Source of the DNA: Symbiodolus clandestinus
Lineage (GTDB): Bacteria > Pseudomonadota > Gammaproteobacteria > Enterobacterales > G038960095
Direction of reading: 5' to 3'
Assembly (NCBI GenBank): GCA_038960095.1
Contig: CP152425.1
Location: 1,178,001-1,242,000 of the forward strand
DNA length: 64,000 nucleotides
Part shown: positions 34,638 to 43,138 of the stretch, piece by piece
How positions within the stretch are numbered: position 1 is the first letter of the stretch
Layout of the letters: every line of letters begins with the position of its first letter
The notes under the pieces: model-generated
Seen by the model: the letters and a program-made list of their open reading frames with translations, nothing else
Told to the model about the DNA's origin: nothing
Databases searched by the model: none
Made by a program: the position numbers and the translations under genes

Positions 34638-36674
34638 TCACTTCACTCGCATGCCTGGTTTTGCACCGCTATCAGGCTGCAGTAAAAAGATCTCTTGGCC
34701 ACCAGGCCCTGCGGCCAAAACCATCCCCTCGGAGAGGCCAAAACGCATCTTTCGTGGGGCTAAGTTAGCCACCATAACGGTCAAACAACCGACTAACTGC
34801 TCGGGTTGATAGGCGGTTTTAATCCCAGCAAATATTTGGCGGGTCTCGCCCCCAATATCCAACAGCAATTTAATTAGCTTATCGGCATTGGGAACTGCTT
34901 CCGCTTGCAGGATTCTGGCAACTCTAAGGTCAACTTGGCTGAAGATCTCCAGTGGAATAGTATCAGCTATCGCCTCAATCGCTGGTGCAGCAGCCGCGGT
35001 GGTATTCTCAGTGATCGCTGGTTTAGTGATAGTTATCGCCGCCAGTAGCGCCTCAATCTGTGCTGGTTCAATTCGCTTTAATAGCGGAGTGAAGGGCGCG
35101 ATTTCCTGACTAACCCAGGGTTTTTGGATACTACTCCAGCTCAATTCACCTTTTAATAACTGCTCTGCTCGGGCTGCTAGTTCAGGCGTCACTGGTTTTA
35201 AATAGGTCATGAGTAAACGAAAGCAGTGAATGCCTTGAGAACTAATCGCTTGTAGCCGCGAGTGCTGCTCAGACTGTTTAATTAATTGCCAAGGTGCGTG
35301 CTGATCAATAAAGGCATTGGCACGATCGGCCAGCTGCTGGATCTGCCGGATAGCTTTGGCGAATTCTCGAGTGTGGTAAGCTTCAGCGATCGGTTGTTCA
35401 GCTGCGAGAAAACGTTGGTGCAGCTCGGGATCAATCAGCTGTTCAGTGAGTTGGTTGGCAAACCGCTTATTGAGAAAGCTGGCACAGCGGGCTGCTAGAT
35501 TGACCACTTTATTGACTAACTCGCTGTTGACCCGCTGCATCAGTTCAGTTAACTGTAAATCAAGATCATCAATGCCGCTGTCGCTTTTGGCAGCCAAGTA
35601 GTAACGCAAGCAGTCAGCCTCTATATGCTGTAAAAAAGTGGCGGCTTGCAGAAAGGTGCCCCGTGATTTTGACATTTTAGCGCCATCCACGGTGACAAAC
35701 CCATGAACAAAAATTTGGGTAGGTAGACGAAAGCCGCCACACTGTAGCACAGCTGGCCAAAATAGGCTGTGAAAGTAGACAATATCTTTACCCACAAAGT
35801 GGTAGAGTTCTACGGGGCTATCCGGTTGCCATACCTGTTCAAAGTTGAGCGCTTCAGGATGTTGTTGGCAAAAGTGCTGACAGGTTGCCATATAGCCAAT
35901 CGGAGCATCCAACCAGACGTAGAAGTATTTCTCGGGAGCATCAGGGATTTTGAAACCAAAATAGGGGGCATCACGCGTGATATCCCACGGCTTCAGCCCG
36001 CTGGCGAACCACTCTTGTAGCTTATTGGCTACCGGTTTAGGCAAGACGCCTGAGCGAGTCCATGTTGCTAGCCAGTCACTGCAGGCTGGTAGATCAAAAA
36101 ACCGATGGTCGGTTTGCCGCAAAACCGGAATTTCTCCACTGAGGGTAGAGCGAGGATTACCCAATTCAGTAGCATCATAGGTGGCACCACACTGTTCACA
36201 GCAGTCGCCATATTGATCAGCAGCCTGGCAACGGGGGCACTCTCCTTGAATAAAGCGGTCAGGAAGGAATTGCTGCTGTTGCAGATCATAAAGCTGCTGG
36301 ATAGTTTGGGTATGAATTAATCCCTGGGCTTGTAGGCGTTGATAGAGAGTCTCTAGCAACTGCTGGTTATGCGAGCTATGAGTGGTGTAATAGTGATCAA
36401 AGCTAATTGAAAAGCCGTTTGAGTCGGCTCTATGTCGCTGCTGCATCTCCTCAATCAACTGCTCAGGGCTAATTCCCTGTCGTTGGGCGTTTACCATGAT
36501 TGGCGTGCCATGGGCATCTTCGGCACAGAAAAAAAACAGGCGATGCCCCTGTAAGCGCTGAAAGCGAACCCAGATATCAGCCTGGATCTGCTCTAATAGG
36601 TGGCCGAGGTGTAGTGGGCCATTGGCATAGGGGAGGGCGGTAGTAACGACAAGGGTGCGGGGTTTCTGGGTCAT
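34638..36674 (-). CDS. metG: MetG, methionyl-tRNA synthetase
   Basis: MetG charges tRNA-Met with methionine. The 678-residue product is the full-length dimeric form: a class I HIGH-type motif in LPYANGPLHLGHLLEQIQAD, the zinc knuckle CPRCQAADQYGDCCEQCGATYDA (about residues 145-170), the KMSKS motif in VDGAKMSKSRGTFLQ, the anticodon-binding helical domain, and a C-terminal EMAP/Trbp111-like tRNA-binding domain (FSQVDLRVARILQAEAVPNADKLIKLLLDIG to the end). Start MTQKPRTLVVTTALPYANG is typical. It is minus strand, with the 4.5S RNA gene upstream on the plus strand. Confidence 0.98.
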   Translation of the reverse strand: MTQKPRTLVVTTALPYANGPLHLGHLLEQIQADIWVRFQRLQGHRLFFFCAEDAHGTPIMVNAQRQGISPEQLIEEMQQRHRADSNGFSISFDHYYTTHSSHNQQLLETLYQRLQAQGLIHTQTIQQLYDLQQQQFLPDRFIQGECPRCQAADQYGDCCEQCGATYDATELGNPRSTLSGEIPVLRQTDHRFFDLPACSDWLATWTRSGVLPKPVANKLQEWFASGLKPWDITRDAPYFGFKIPDAPEKYFYVWLDAPIGYMATCQHFCQQHPEALNFEQVWQPDSPVELYHFVGKDIVYFHSLFWPAVLQCGGFRLPTQIFVHGFVTVDGAKMSKSRGTFLQAATFLQHIEADCLRYYLAAKSDSGIDDLDLQLTELMQRVNSELVNKVVNLAARCASFLNKRFANQLTEQLIDPELHQRFLAAEQPIAEAYHTREFAKAIRQIQQLADRANAFIDQHAPWQLIKQSEQHSRLQAISSQGIHCFRLLMTYLKPVTPELAARAEQLLKGELSWSSIQKPWVSQEIAPFTPLLKRIEPAQIEALLAAITITKPAITENTTAAAAPAIEAIADTIPLEIFSQVDLRVARILQAEAVPNADKLIKLLLDIGGETRQIFAGIKTAYQPEQLVGCLTVMVANLAPRKMRFGLSEGMVLAAGPGGQEIFLLQPDSGAKPGMRVK

Positions 36675-36885
36675 GGTTGTTAGAGTCGCTGTTATTAGAA
36701 TCGGCTAAGGAGTAGAAAATGATTAGACAGCTAGTCTACGGGATCTGGGCACAATAACCAATCGATGCTAGCCATTTTCTGTCAGGCAGCGCGATAGATT
36801 AGAAAAATCGGCAATGGTAGCGTTGCAGTTGCCAGCAAAGTAGGAGATAATAGCTGGCAGATATCAGTGCGATGTCCAATCTACT

Positions 36886-36999
36886 GGGGGTGCTATCGGT
36901 CCTCAGGCACTGCTCGTTTATCAACCCGGTCAGGTCCGGAAGGAAGCAGCCGTCGTAAATAGAGCAGGTGCCTTGATGTGGCGGATAGCGGCCCCCGCC
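36886..36999 (+). ncRNA. ffs: 4.5S RNA (bacterial SRP RNA)
   Basis: About 114 nt folding into one long hairpin: 5' GGGGGTGCTATC pairs with 3' GATAGCGGCCCCC, and the apical Ffh-binding domain has the invariant GGTCAGGTCCGGAAGGAAGCAGCC block (36931 onward) with the GGAA tetraloop. It is the RNA of the signal recognition particle. A T-rich stretch after it (TTGTTTTCTT) may serve as terminator. It lies at the left edge of the T3SS island. Confidence 0.95.
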
Positions 37000-37054
37000 A
37001 CGGGCGCTTGTTTTCTTATTCATTCTAAAAAATTTTATGTTCAGGCTTAATAGG

Positions 37055-37105
37055 GGTAAAAAAACAGCTCACTAAATAGCCTGCAAAAACGCTATTTAGT
37101 GAGTT
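37055..37105 (-). terminator. Rho-independent terminator after cesT
   Basis: A perfect 12-bp stem CTCACTAAATAG/CTATTTAGTGAG (37068-37079/37092-37103) with a 12-nt loop. Read on the minus strand, the stem is followed by CTGTTTTTTTACCCC, so it terminates transcripts coming from cesT, whose stop is 15 bp away. Confidence 0.85.
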
Positions 37106-37120
37106 CAAAAAACCAAACCA

Positions 37121-37540
37121 TCACGCGCTTAAGGTTAACGTGATATTACGTTCTGCTAGAGTTTTAATCATATGCTCTAAGTTTTGTACCATATACTCTA
37201 TTTGCGCCTCTAGAGCCTCTACATCCAGCTCATCGAGCGGTAAGTTAATCGCCAACAGCAAAGTGCGTGAGATGGGCTCATAAGAAACATAAGGTCCATT
37301 GACTTCGGAAAACAGCAGGTTAGCGGTCAAAAGTTCTAAGGCAAAATTCTCGGGCTCTGGTTCAGGATAGTGACCTAAAATTCCGTAGATAAGTAGTGAC
37401 TCTTCGCCACTGGCCAATAGGGTCACTCGAAACTGCTCGTCAATGATAAAAGAGCACATCCGTTGCTCATCAAAAGCGAGCTCTTTAATGCCAATCGCTT
37501 GGCTAAGATCCTCTAATAGGGCTTCGGCACGACTTGACAT
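37121..37540 (-). CDS. cesT: CesT-family type III secretion chaperone
   Basis: Class I T3SS chaperones bind effectors such as Tir in the cytosol and bring them to the secretion ATPase. This 139-residue acidic protein aligns along its length with E. coli CesT: MSSRAEALLEDLSQAIGI, the FDEQRMCSFIIDE block, LIYGILGHYP, NFALELLTANLLFSEVNGPYVSYE, LLLAINLPLDELDVEALEAQIE and NITLTLSA at the end. Several of these blocks match CesT nearly residue for residue by eye, which is closer than generic family similarity. It is the last gene of a minus-strand set after the intimin-like and Tir-like genes, followed by a terminator. In LEE5 the order is tir-cesT-eae; here it is tir-eae-cesT. Confidence 0.92.
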   Translation of the reverse strand: MSSRAEALLEDLSQAIGIKELAFDEQRMCSFIIDEQFRVTLLASGEESLLIYGILGHYPEPEPENFALELLTANLLFSEVNGPYVSYEPISRTLLLAINLPLDELDVEALEAQIEYMVQNLEHMIKTLAERNITLTLSA

Positions 37541-37628
37541 AGGGTTTCCTTAAATAGAGTTAGGTTTAGTTTGTGAGTTAAAAAGGGTAGTACCCGCTCT
37601 CCCTAGGGTAGGAAGAGCAGGCAATTCG

Positions 37629-39860
37629 TTAAGGATCCAATCGGCAGAGAGCAACCTCAACAGTACTCTCTTGGGTAATATCTTCTACCTCGCCTTTGTT
37701 CTCAGTCCCGCTTTTACCCCCTATGAATATCACCTGCAGCTGTTTGCTAGGATCTTCAGCATAGAGCATGACGCTTTTACCCTTAAGCCCTGCCCATTGA
37801 GCGAGTGGGTTCCAAGATCCTCTCTCCTTTGCCACGTTGTCTAGATCTTGTTTAGTGACGATTTTTCCTTTTTCTTGATTGCAGATGTCTACAACTTCAG
37901 CGTATGTCATTCCAGGCCCATGACTATTCTCCACGAGTTCTAATAAAGGTTTGTTTGATAACAGTTCAACCTCGGTTTGAACTTCGTTACCATCGCTAGA
38001 AAGTTTTATCTGAGCTTTACCCGCACCCTTAAAGGTAACATTGCCCTTTTGATTAACCTCTAATACCTTTGTATTAGTGCTTTCCCATTGATAGATGCCA
38101 TTCCCACCTTCAGCCGATAACTTTATTGTTTCATCGTACAAAAGAATTTTGGGCACGTTATCAGGAGTAATGAGTTTCAGCGGTTTGGGATCTGGATCAA
38201 CGGAGTTTTTACTGATAGTTATAGTTATAGTTATAGTAGCTGGACTGGATTGATTGCCTTTTTCATCCACAGCCGTGGCAGTTAAACGGTAGCTCTTTTC
38301 TTGTTCAGGCAGCGTGAAATTGATATCAGCCGCGTTATCATCAACAAGATTCAATTCAATTTTTCCTCCATCAGCTTTAAAAGCTTCAAATTCCTTTGAC
38401 TCCCACTTTATATCAACTAATTTAAAAGCTCCTGGTGTTTTAACATGAAGATAGATTACTTCCTTTGGCTTACCCGTTTTTTCATCGGGTAGGCTTAAGC
38501 TAATCCAGGGTTTTACCTTAATCTGAGTGTTGGCTATCGTTGATCGATTTCCCTGCTGGTCAATCGCAATCCCGCTTAGCGAATAGGTGCCGATGGCAGT
38601 CGGTAAGCTAACCTGGTAGTGAGTGTCGTTACCCAGTTTAATATTACCTCCAGCGGTAATCAGTTCGCTACTATTCCATTCGATCTCTTTAAATCCGAAA
38701 CGAGCGGTTACATTGGCATCCAAAGGCTTTTGTTCCCCCGGATAACCTTCAATCAAAGGGGGAAGCTCCAGGGTAATTTGTGCTAGTTGGCGATACTGCA
38801 TCACCAAGCGGTTATTACGCTGTACCCAGTCATATTTGCTAAAAGCTAATTGTCGTTGTAGGCTAACCCGTTTTGGATCAATTTGCTGCTCCCAAGGTAG
38901 ATCGAGCAGATAATCAAATTGTAGGTTGAAACGAGTCTCTTTTTGGCTGTTTTTCCCCATTTTGTGGTCAACACCAACAGTAACTAGTGGAACCGGTGTG
39001 TAAGTGATCCCGACGGTGGCAGCTAATGGGTTTTTTTGCAAAGATTCAGGTGTTTTTTCGAATAAAGCCACCTGATCACCAAAGTAATTTTCTAACATCA
39101 ACTGCGCCCCAAGTTGTGGGTAGCGGGGCAAATAGCTTTGTAGGCGCAAATCGAAACCGTTAGCTACTTTTTCTTCGTAGTATTCGATTTTTTTAGACTC
39201 TTTCCAGCGACTTAAGCCCCAGTAGCTATTACCAGAAATTTTCAGGTAATCATGCCATAACTCTGCACCGATCCCTAGCCGGGTATGAGGACGTTGTAGA
39301 TGTTGGTCAATAAAAGCGTTATAACCGAATAACCAGCCACTGAGCAGATGCCGTTGACCGATGCCTAGATTAGCAACCGGTTCACTATCAAAGTAATTAA
39401 TGGCCAGTTGGCTGAAGGTTAATGGACGCGAACAAGACTCATCCAAGGGCAGCAAAACGGCCAATTCTCCCTGAAATTGCTTAAAGCGGTGGTCAGTGCT
39501 CAAATTGACTCGAGTTCGGCCAAAGCGGCTTAGCCAACGTTCACTGGTCTGACTAGCCAATCGATTCGCCTGATTGACTGCTGCACGAGCTGCCTGTTGG
39601 CCAGGTTGTTTAGCAGATAACAGTATTGCCGTTTGCTGTACCAGAGAGGCCACCTGCTGTTCGGTTAGGTGTAGGGGCTGGCTGGCTAAATCAGGTAAGG
39701 GCTCTTTTTGATGGGTAGTCGGTGATGCCTGCGTGGGCAAGGAGAATAATAGCGTAAGGAGTAACAACCAAAAGTGACCATAGCGATGCCAACAGATCAG
39801 TAGAGTCATATTTTGGGGTTGAAAATGTGCGCCTTGGGTAGCGCCAACATATAGATGCAT
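37629..39860 (-). CDS. eae: Intimin/invasin-family outer-membrane adhesin
   Basis: Intimins are inverse autotransporters: an N-terminal beta-barrel anchors them and the C-terminal passenger binds a receptor. The 743-residue product (ATG with GAGG 5 nt upstream) has a long signal region (LLICWHRYGHFWLLLLTLLFSLPTQA, about 20-46), a barrel domain of about 95-345 with the typical LLSGWLFGYNAFIDQ, GAELWHDYLKISGNSYWGLS, ANGFDLRLQSYLPRYPQLGAQ and TPVPLVTVGVDHKMG, then two Ig-like domains (about 365-560), a Big_2-like domain (about 565-640) and a C-terminal region of about 100 residues with two cysteines (DICNQEKG and VALCRLDP). The paired Cys, one at the extreme C-terminus, matches the C-type-lectin-like tip of intimin that binds Tir. 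It lacks an obvious LysM and is shorter than E. coli intimin (939 aa). Gene symbol by family and context. Confidence 0.9.
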   Translation of the reverse strand: MHLYVGATQGAHFQPQNMTLLICWHRYGHFWLLLLTLLFSLPTQASPTTHQKEPLPDLASQPLHLTEQQVASLVQQTAILLSAKQPGQQAARAAVNQANRLASQTSERWLSRFGRTRVNLSTDHRFKQFQGELAVLLPLDESCSRPLTFSQLAINYFDSEPVANLGIGQRHLLSGWLFGYNAFIDQHLQRPHTRLGIGAELWHDYLKISGNSYWGLSRWKESKKIEYYEEKVANGFDLRLQSYLPRYPQLGAQLMLENYFGDQVALFEKTPESLQKNPLAATVGITYTPVPLVTVGVDHKMGKNSQKETRFNLQFDYLLDLPWEQQIDPKRVSLQRQLAFSKYDWVQRNNRLVMQYRQLAQITLELPPLIEGYPGEQKPLDANVTARFGFKEIEWNSSELITAGGNIKLGNDTHYQVSLPTAIGTYSLSGIAIDQQGNRSTIANTQIKVKPWISLSLPDEKTGKPKEVIYLHVKTPGAFKLVDIKWESKEFEAFKADGGKIELNLVDDNAADINFTLPEQEKSYRLTATAVDEKGNQSSPATITITITISKNSVDPDPKPLKLITPDNVPKILLYDETIKLSAEGGNGIYQWESTNTKVLEVNQKGNVTFKGAGKAQIKLSSDGNEVQTEVELLSNKPLLELVENSHGPGMTYAEVVDICNQEKGKIVTKQDLDNVAKERGSWNPLAQWAGLKGKSVMLYAEDPSKQLQVIFIGGKSGTENKGEVEDITQESTVEVALCRLDP

Positions 39861-39993
39861 AGGAACCTCAATAAACTGGGTAAAATACGAGGGTTATAGC
39901 GAATATGCTTAGGCGCTAGAAAATGGCCAGCTACTTTAGATTAATAACCAGTTGAAATTTCCAACTGGTTATTAATTAATTCATTTAAATTAT

Positions 39994-41472
39994 CTAATTC
40001 TTAGTAACATCAGACTCCTTGCTAGTTGATTTATCAGACGTTGGTTGATCAGATATTTCTGTTTTAGAAGAATTTGGTCCTTCCGTTATACTGCTATCCT
40101 CAGGTATGCTTTTTGATGCTTCATATTCTTGCTTTGAAATTGAGTACATATTTTGAGCATTTTTTGAGTTTTCTTCTCTCTGTGATAGTTTTGCTTGCTC
40201 TTTCACTTCTTGCTTTAATCTTTTTTCTTCTGCTGTTATTTCCTTAAGATTTTCTTTTATTTTTTTCTGCTCTTCAAGATTTTTTTGCTTCTTTTCTTCT
40301 AGTCTATTTTTATCAGCGTCTGATATGTCTAAATTTGATTTATCTTTTCTTTTTAAACGATATTTAATTGTACCACCCAAAATTAAACTCCCAGCTAGCA
40401 TCGCTGTGCCTACACCTATTACTGCGCCAGAATCTATTGAGTTGGTTGATTGATGAGGAGCATTTGCTGTTTGCGTTGCTAATTTATCCTGCAAAGTGTC
40501 ATTTTTAGATTTTAAATCATTGATTTTTGTTTGGATATCTTTTTGCTCATTACGGTGTTCTGTTACCGCATGATCACCTGCTTGTTGTATTTTATCTTTT
40601 GCTTCTGGTTTTAAATCTTCGCCTATAATATTCCCATTCACTATTTCCTTATTGAAATTTTCCGGATTTTTACTTAATGCTTCTTGTTCTTTGTATTCTG
40701 CACTGTCCCTTTTTAGTGACTCTATTTCTTCCTGTTTACCTTTAGGATCTAATTGTTTCTCCAATTGGTTAATCTCTTGTTCATTGGCAGCAATCTCTTG
40801 TTTGGTTTCTGTCGTTTCTTCTGTTTCTTCTACCCCCTCATCAATAGTATTTTCAGATGCTACTATGCCTGTTATCAGTGTAGGAAGACTGACCGCTAAT
40901 CCGGATAATGCAACTCCTAATGCTAGAATATTATCTTTGTTACTAAAAAACTTCTTAACAATATCCAACTTCGGCTTCTCAATGCCTGCAGCAATAGCTG
41001 CTTGAGTGATTAATTTTTTTTGAGTCTTTAAGGTTTCTATATCGGGCATTCCAGGAATTTCTGAATGAAATTTTATACCATTATTGATGTCTTTTTTTAG
41101 TTGTTTATATTCATCTATTTGCTGTTTTTTAGTTTTACCTGCTGTTTGTAAAAACTCTAAAACAGGATGGTCATCATTGCATAACGAATTTAGTGTTTCT
41201 CGTAGCTCATCTTCATTAAATTTGAAGGACTTAACTTGCTCCTCATCGGTTAGAGATAAACTAGCATCTTCACTGACTATGGGTTGGAAGCCTTGAATTT
41301 CTTCACGATGCAATTCCTTAATAGAGCTATTTCTACTGAGGCTAGGTTTATCGTTCTCTACTACTGAAAGACTTCTGCTAGTACGGGGTAATTTTATAGC
41401 CTTTGTGGCCTCAGATAGGCCACTTGATGGGTGCAAGCTATTGCTTGACATGCTTCTACTTACTTCAGTCAT
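39994..41472 (-). CDS. tir: Tir-like translocated intimin receptor
   Basis: A 492-residue protein (ATG at 41472, AGGA 8 nt upstream) with the hairpin topology of Tir. It has a Ser-rich N-terminus without a Sec signal, a first membrane segment (ILALGVALSGLAVSLPTLI, about 182-205), a loop of about 140 residues, a second segment (GAVIGVGTAMLAGSLILGG, about 349-371) followed by YRLKRK, and a charged helical C-terminus with Tyr at about 443 and 450. Inside the loop, EALSKNPENFNKEIVNGNII and then GEDLKPEAKDKIQQA align with the intimin-binding domain of E. coli Tir (QEAFKNPENQKVNIDANGN region, then ELKDD and EQIAQQA), which is the beta-hairpin that contacts intimin. The adjacent intimin-like and CesT-like genes support the call. 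No NPY or YDEV motif is evident, so downstream actin signalling may differ. A generic two-TM effector is the alternative. Confidence 0.82.
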   Translation of the reverse strand: MTEVSRSMSSNSLHPSSGLSEATKAIKLPRTSRSLSVVENDKPSLSRNSSIKELHREEIQGFQPIVSEDASLSLTDEEQVKSFKFNEDELRETLNSLCNDDHPVLEFLQTAGKTKKQQIDEYKQLKKDINNGIKFHSEIPGMPDIETLKTQKKLITQAAIAAGIEKPKLDIVKKFFSNKDNILALGVALSGLAVSLPTLITGIVASENTIDEGVEETEETTETKQEIAANEQEINQLEKQLDPKGKQEEIESLKRDSAEYKEQEALSKNPENFNKEIVNGNIIGEDLKPEAKDKIQQAGDHAVTEHRNEQKDIQTKINDLKSKNDTLQDKLATQTANAPHQSTNSIDSGAVIGVGTAMLAGSLILGGTIKYRLKRKDKSNLDISDADKNRLEEKKQKNLEEQKKIKENLKEITAEEKRLKQEVKEQAKLSQREENSKNAQNMYSISKQEYEASKSIPEDSSITEGPNSSKTEISDQPTSDKSTSKESDVTKN

Positions 41473-41580
41473 GGTGTTATTCCTAATGTAGATGGCTGTG
41501 GGTACTAGCAAGTCATAGGTGCTAGTACTATCGACTATTGCCGGCTAGCGGTCTTCTACAGCCAATACAGCCTAATTAAT

Positions 41581-42267
41581 TTATGTTATCCCAAAGCGTC
41601 TGGCCCAGTGGACCAAATCGACAATACTGTGGGCATCGAGTTTTCGCATTAAATTTAGACGATGGCTTTCAACCGTCTTAATACTGATAGAAAAATGTTC
41701 GGCAATCATACGATTACGTGCTCCTTCTGCAATTAATTTTAATACCTGTCGCTCACGGGGCGATAATTTTGGTAATTCCATTTCAGAGCTTGTCTGCGCT
41801 CCAGATTCTGCTGGCAGTTGCAAGACAGGATCAAAATAGTTGTTTCCATTGACTACCGTATGAATCGCGGTTAATAAATTCCTTAGTGGTGTATGTTTTA
41901 TCACAAAACCATTGACTCCCACGTTTTGAAATTGATGAACTCTGCCTTCATCTCGTAGTGAAGAGTAGATAATAGTCCGTAATTCTGGAAATCTTTTTTT
42001 TAATTGTGTGACCACGTCAAATCCATCCATTCCGATTAAATCAGGATCAATCAATAATAAGTCCGGATGAAACCGTTTGTACAGTAACGATGCGTTAAGG
42101 CCATTATGCGTATGACCCACCACCGTTAAATAAGGATAATTACCTAATAATTTTCTCACTCCATAAGCAATGAGTGGCTGCCGATCCATAATAAAAATCC
42201 GTTGCTGCTGATGATTACCAATCCGCTGTTTAAGCAATGGAAATGTTTTTAAGAAAGAGGCTTGCAT
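41581..42267 (-). CDS. SsrB-like response regulator (NarL/FixJ family)
   Basis: A 228-residue two-domain regulator: an N-terminal receiver (about 22-140) and a C-terminal LuxR-type HTH (KLSPRERQVLKLIAEGARNRMIAEHFSISIKTVESHRLNLMRKL, about 165-212). The C-terminal half closely resembles SsrB, the activator of SPI-2. The receiver keeps the phospho-acceptor-position Asp (LLIDPDLIGMDG) and Lys (GFVIKH), but the acidic pocket is reduced: MDRQPL replaces the usual DD pair. No sensor kinase is present in the window. It is divergent from the ssaB operon, with about 460 bp between, so it probably controls one or both halves of the island. Confidence 0.88.
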   Translation of the reverse strand: MQASFLKTFPLLKQRIGNHQQQRIFIMDRQPLIAYGVRKLLGNYPYLTVVGHTHNGLNASLLYKRFHPDLLLIDPDLIGMDGFDVVTQLKKRFPELRTIIYSSLRDEGRVHQFQNVGVNGFVIKHTPLRNLLTAIHTVVNGNNYFDPVLQLPAESGAQTSSEMELPKLSPRERQVLKLIAEGARNRMIAEHFSISIKTVESHRLNLMRKLDAHSIVDLVHWARRFGIT

Positions 42268-42730
42268 TGCATATCCTATTCCTGGAGCGTTGTCGGTGAT
42301 TGTGCGTTATTTTTTATAGGGAGTCAATCCACTAAAAATAAAATAAGGTGTTATTATGATCCAGCAATAAAATAACATAACACTTACAATTGAGTATTTT
42401 ACTTGGGGAACTACTTTTTTATAAAATAGCTAGATAGTTCTTGTAGATTATCGATTGACTTATAAAGTCAGCTGAATTTAGTTAGAGAATACCTATTGTT
42501 GAGGGGATTCACAAATAAAGCATTTCGAGATGGGTAGCATGAGCGACTAATTTATAAAAACTCAGGTATTTAACGGATAGTTTTATTGTCGATGGCATCG
42601 CTAGAGTGCGGTTATCATTCACTAGCAAGTTAATGAAATCCCTGATCGTTGCAATTTCAGGGGTAAAATTGCCATTTTATTGGATGCTGATACTCGATTA
42701 ACTGAAACCTGCGATCACAGGAGTCTGCTG
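42268..42730. promoter_or_regulatory. AT-rich divergent control region of the T3SS island
   Basis: This 460-bp spacer separates the SsrB-like gene (minus) from ssaB (plus) and must hold their promoters. It is AT-rich and includes an inverted repeat GTGTTAT (42348-42354)/ATAACAC (42377-42383). No -35/-10 pair is convincing. An operator role for the repeat is inference. Confidence 0.45.
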
Positions 42731-43138
42731 ATGCAAAATCGGCTAAGCACATTAGCGGTCGTGCAACAAATCACTCCCCAAGGGGGACGCTGGCGGCTGC
42801 AAGTTGAGCAGCGAGCCGCGTGGGCACAAAGCTGTGAGCAGGGGATAGTGATTGCTTTAAGTATCACTGAAAATCCCCGTTCTGCTCATTGGTTGATGCA
42901 GGTAACTCTACTACTAGCCGCCAACCCCCATAGTATTGATGATGCCTTACAGTATTGGCAGCAGCAGTGGTGGGTGTGGCATCGTTATCCCTTGGATGCC
43001 GATCGGGATTTGCTAGAGCAGGGTTTACTACTGCAGGTCGCGTTAGTAACTCTGTTAGATCAACAGCAAGATGAGGCTCAATTAGCAACGGCTGCCGCTA
43101 GGCCAAGCCAATCCTTATTCTCTGGGAGTTGGGGATGA
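42731..43138 (+). CDS. ssaB: SsaB/SpiC-like T3SS protein
   Basis: A 135-residue protein (ATG at 42731 with AGGAG 7 nt upstream; the frame opens earlier). It resembles SsaB (SpiC) of SPI-2, especially in the block QVTLLLAANPHSIDDALQYW compared with YVTLLLAAHPDVHDYAIQ of SpiC, and it holds the same first position in the operon before the secretin. In Salmonella, SpiC acts in the cytoplasm with SsaM and SsaL to control the switch from translocator to effector export. It has no signal peptide or membrane segment. It overlaps ssaC by 4 nt (ATGA), so the two are translationally coupled. Confidence 0.75.
   Translation: MQNRLSTLAVVQQITPQGGRWRLQVEQRAAWAQSCEQGIVIALSITENPRSAHWLMQVTLLLAANPHSIDDALQYWQQQWWVWHRYPLDADRDLLEQGLLLQVALVTLLDQQQDEAQLATAAARPSQSLFSGSWG

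Noticed and set aside
40652..41005. Plus-strand 117-codon frame inside the Tir-like gene
   Set aside because: Ser-rich antisense shadow of a coding region with a Glu/Lys-rich product; no independent support.
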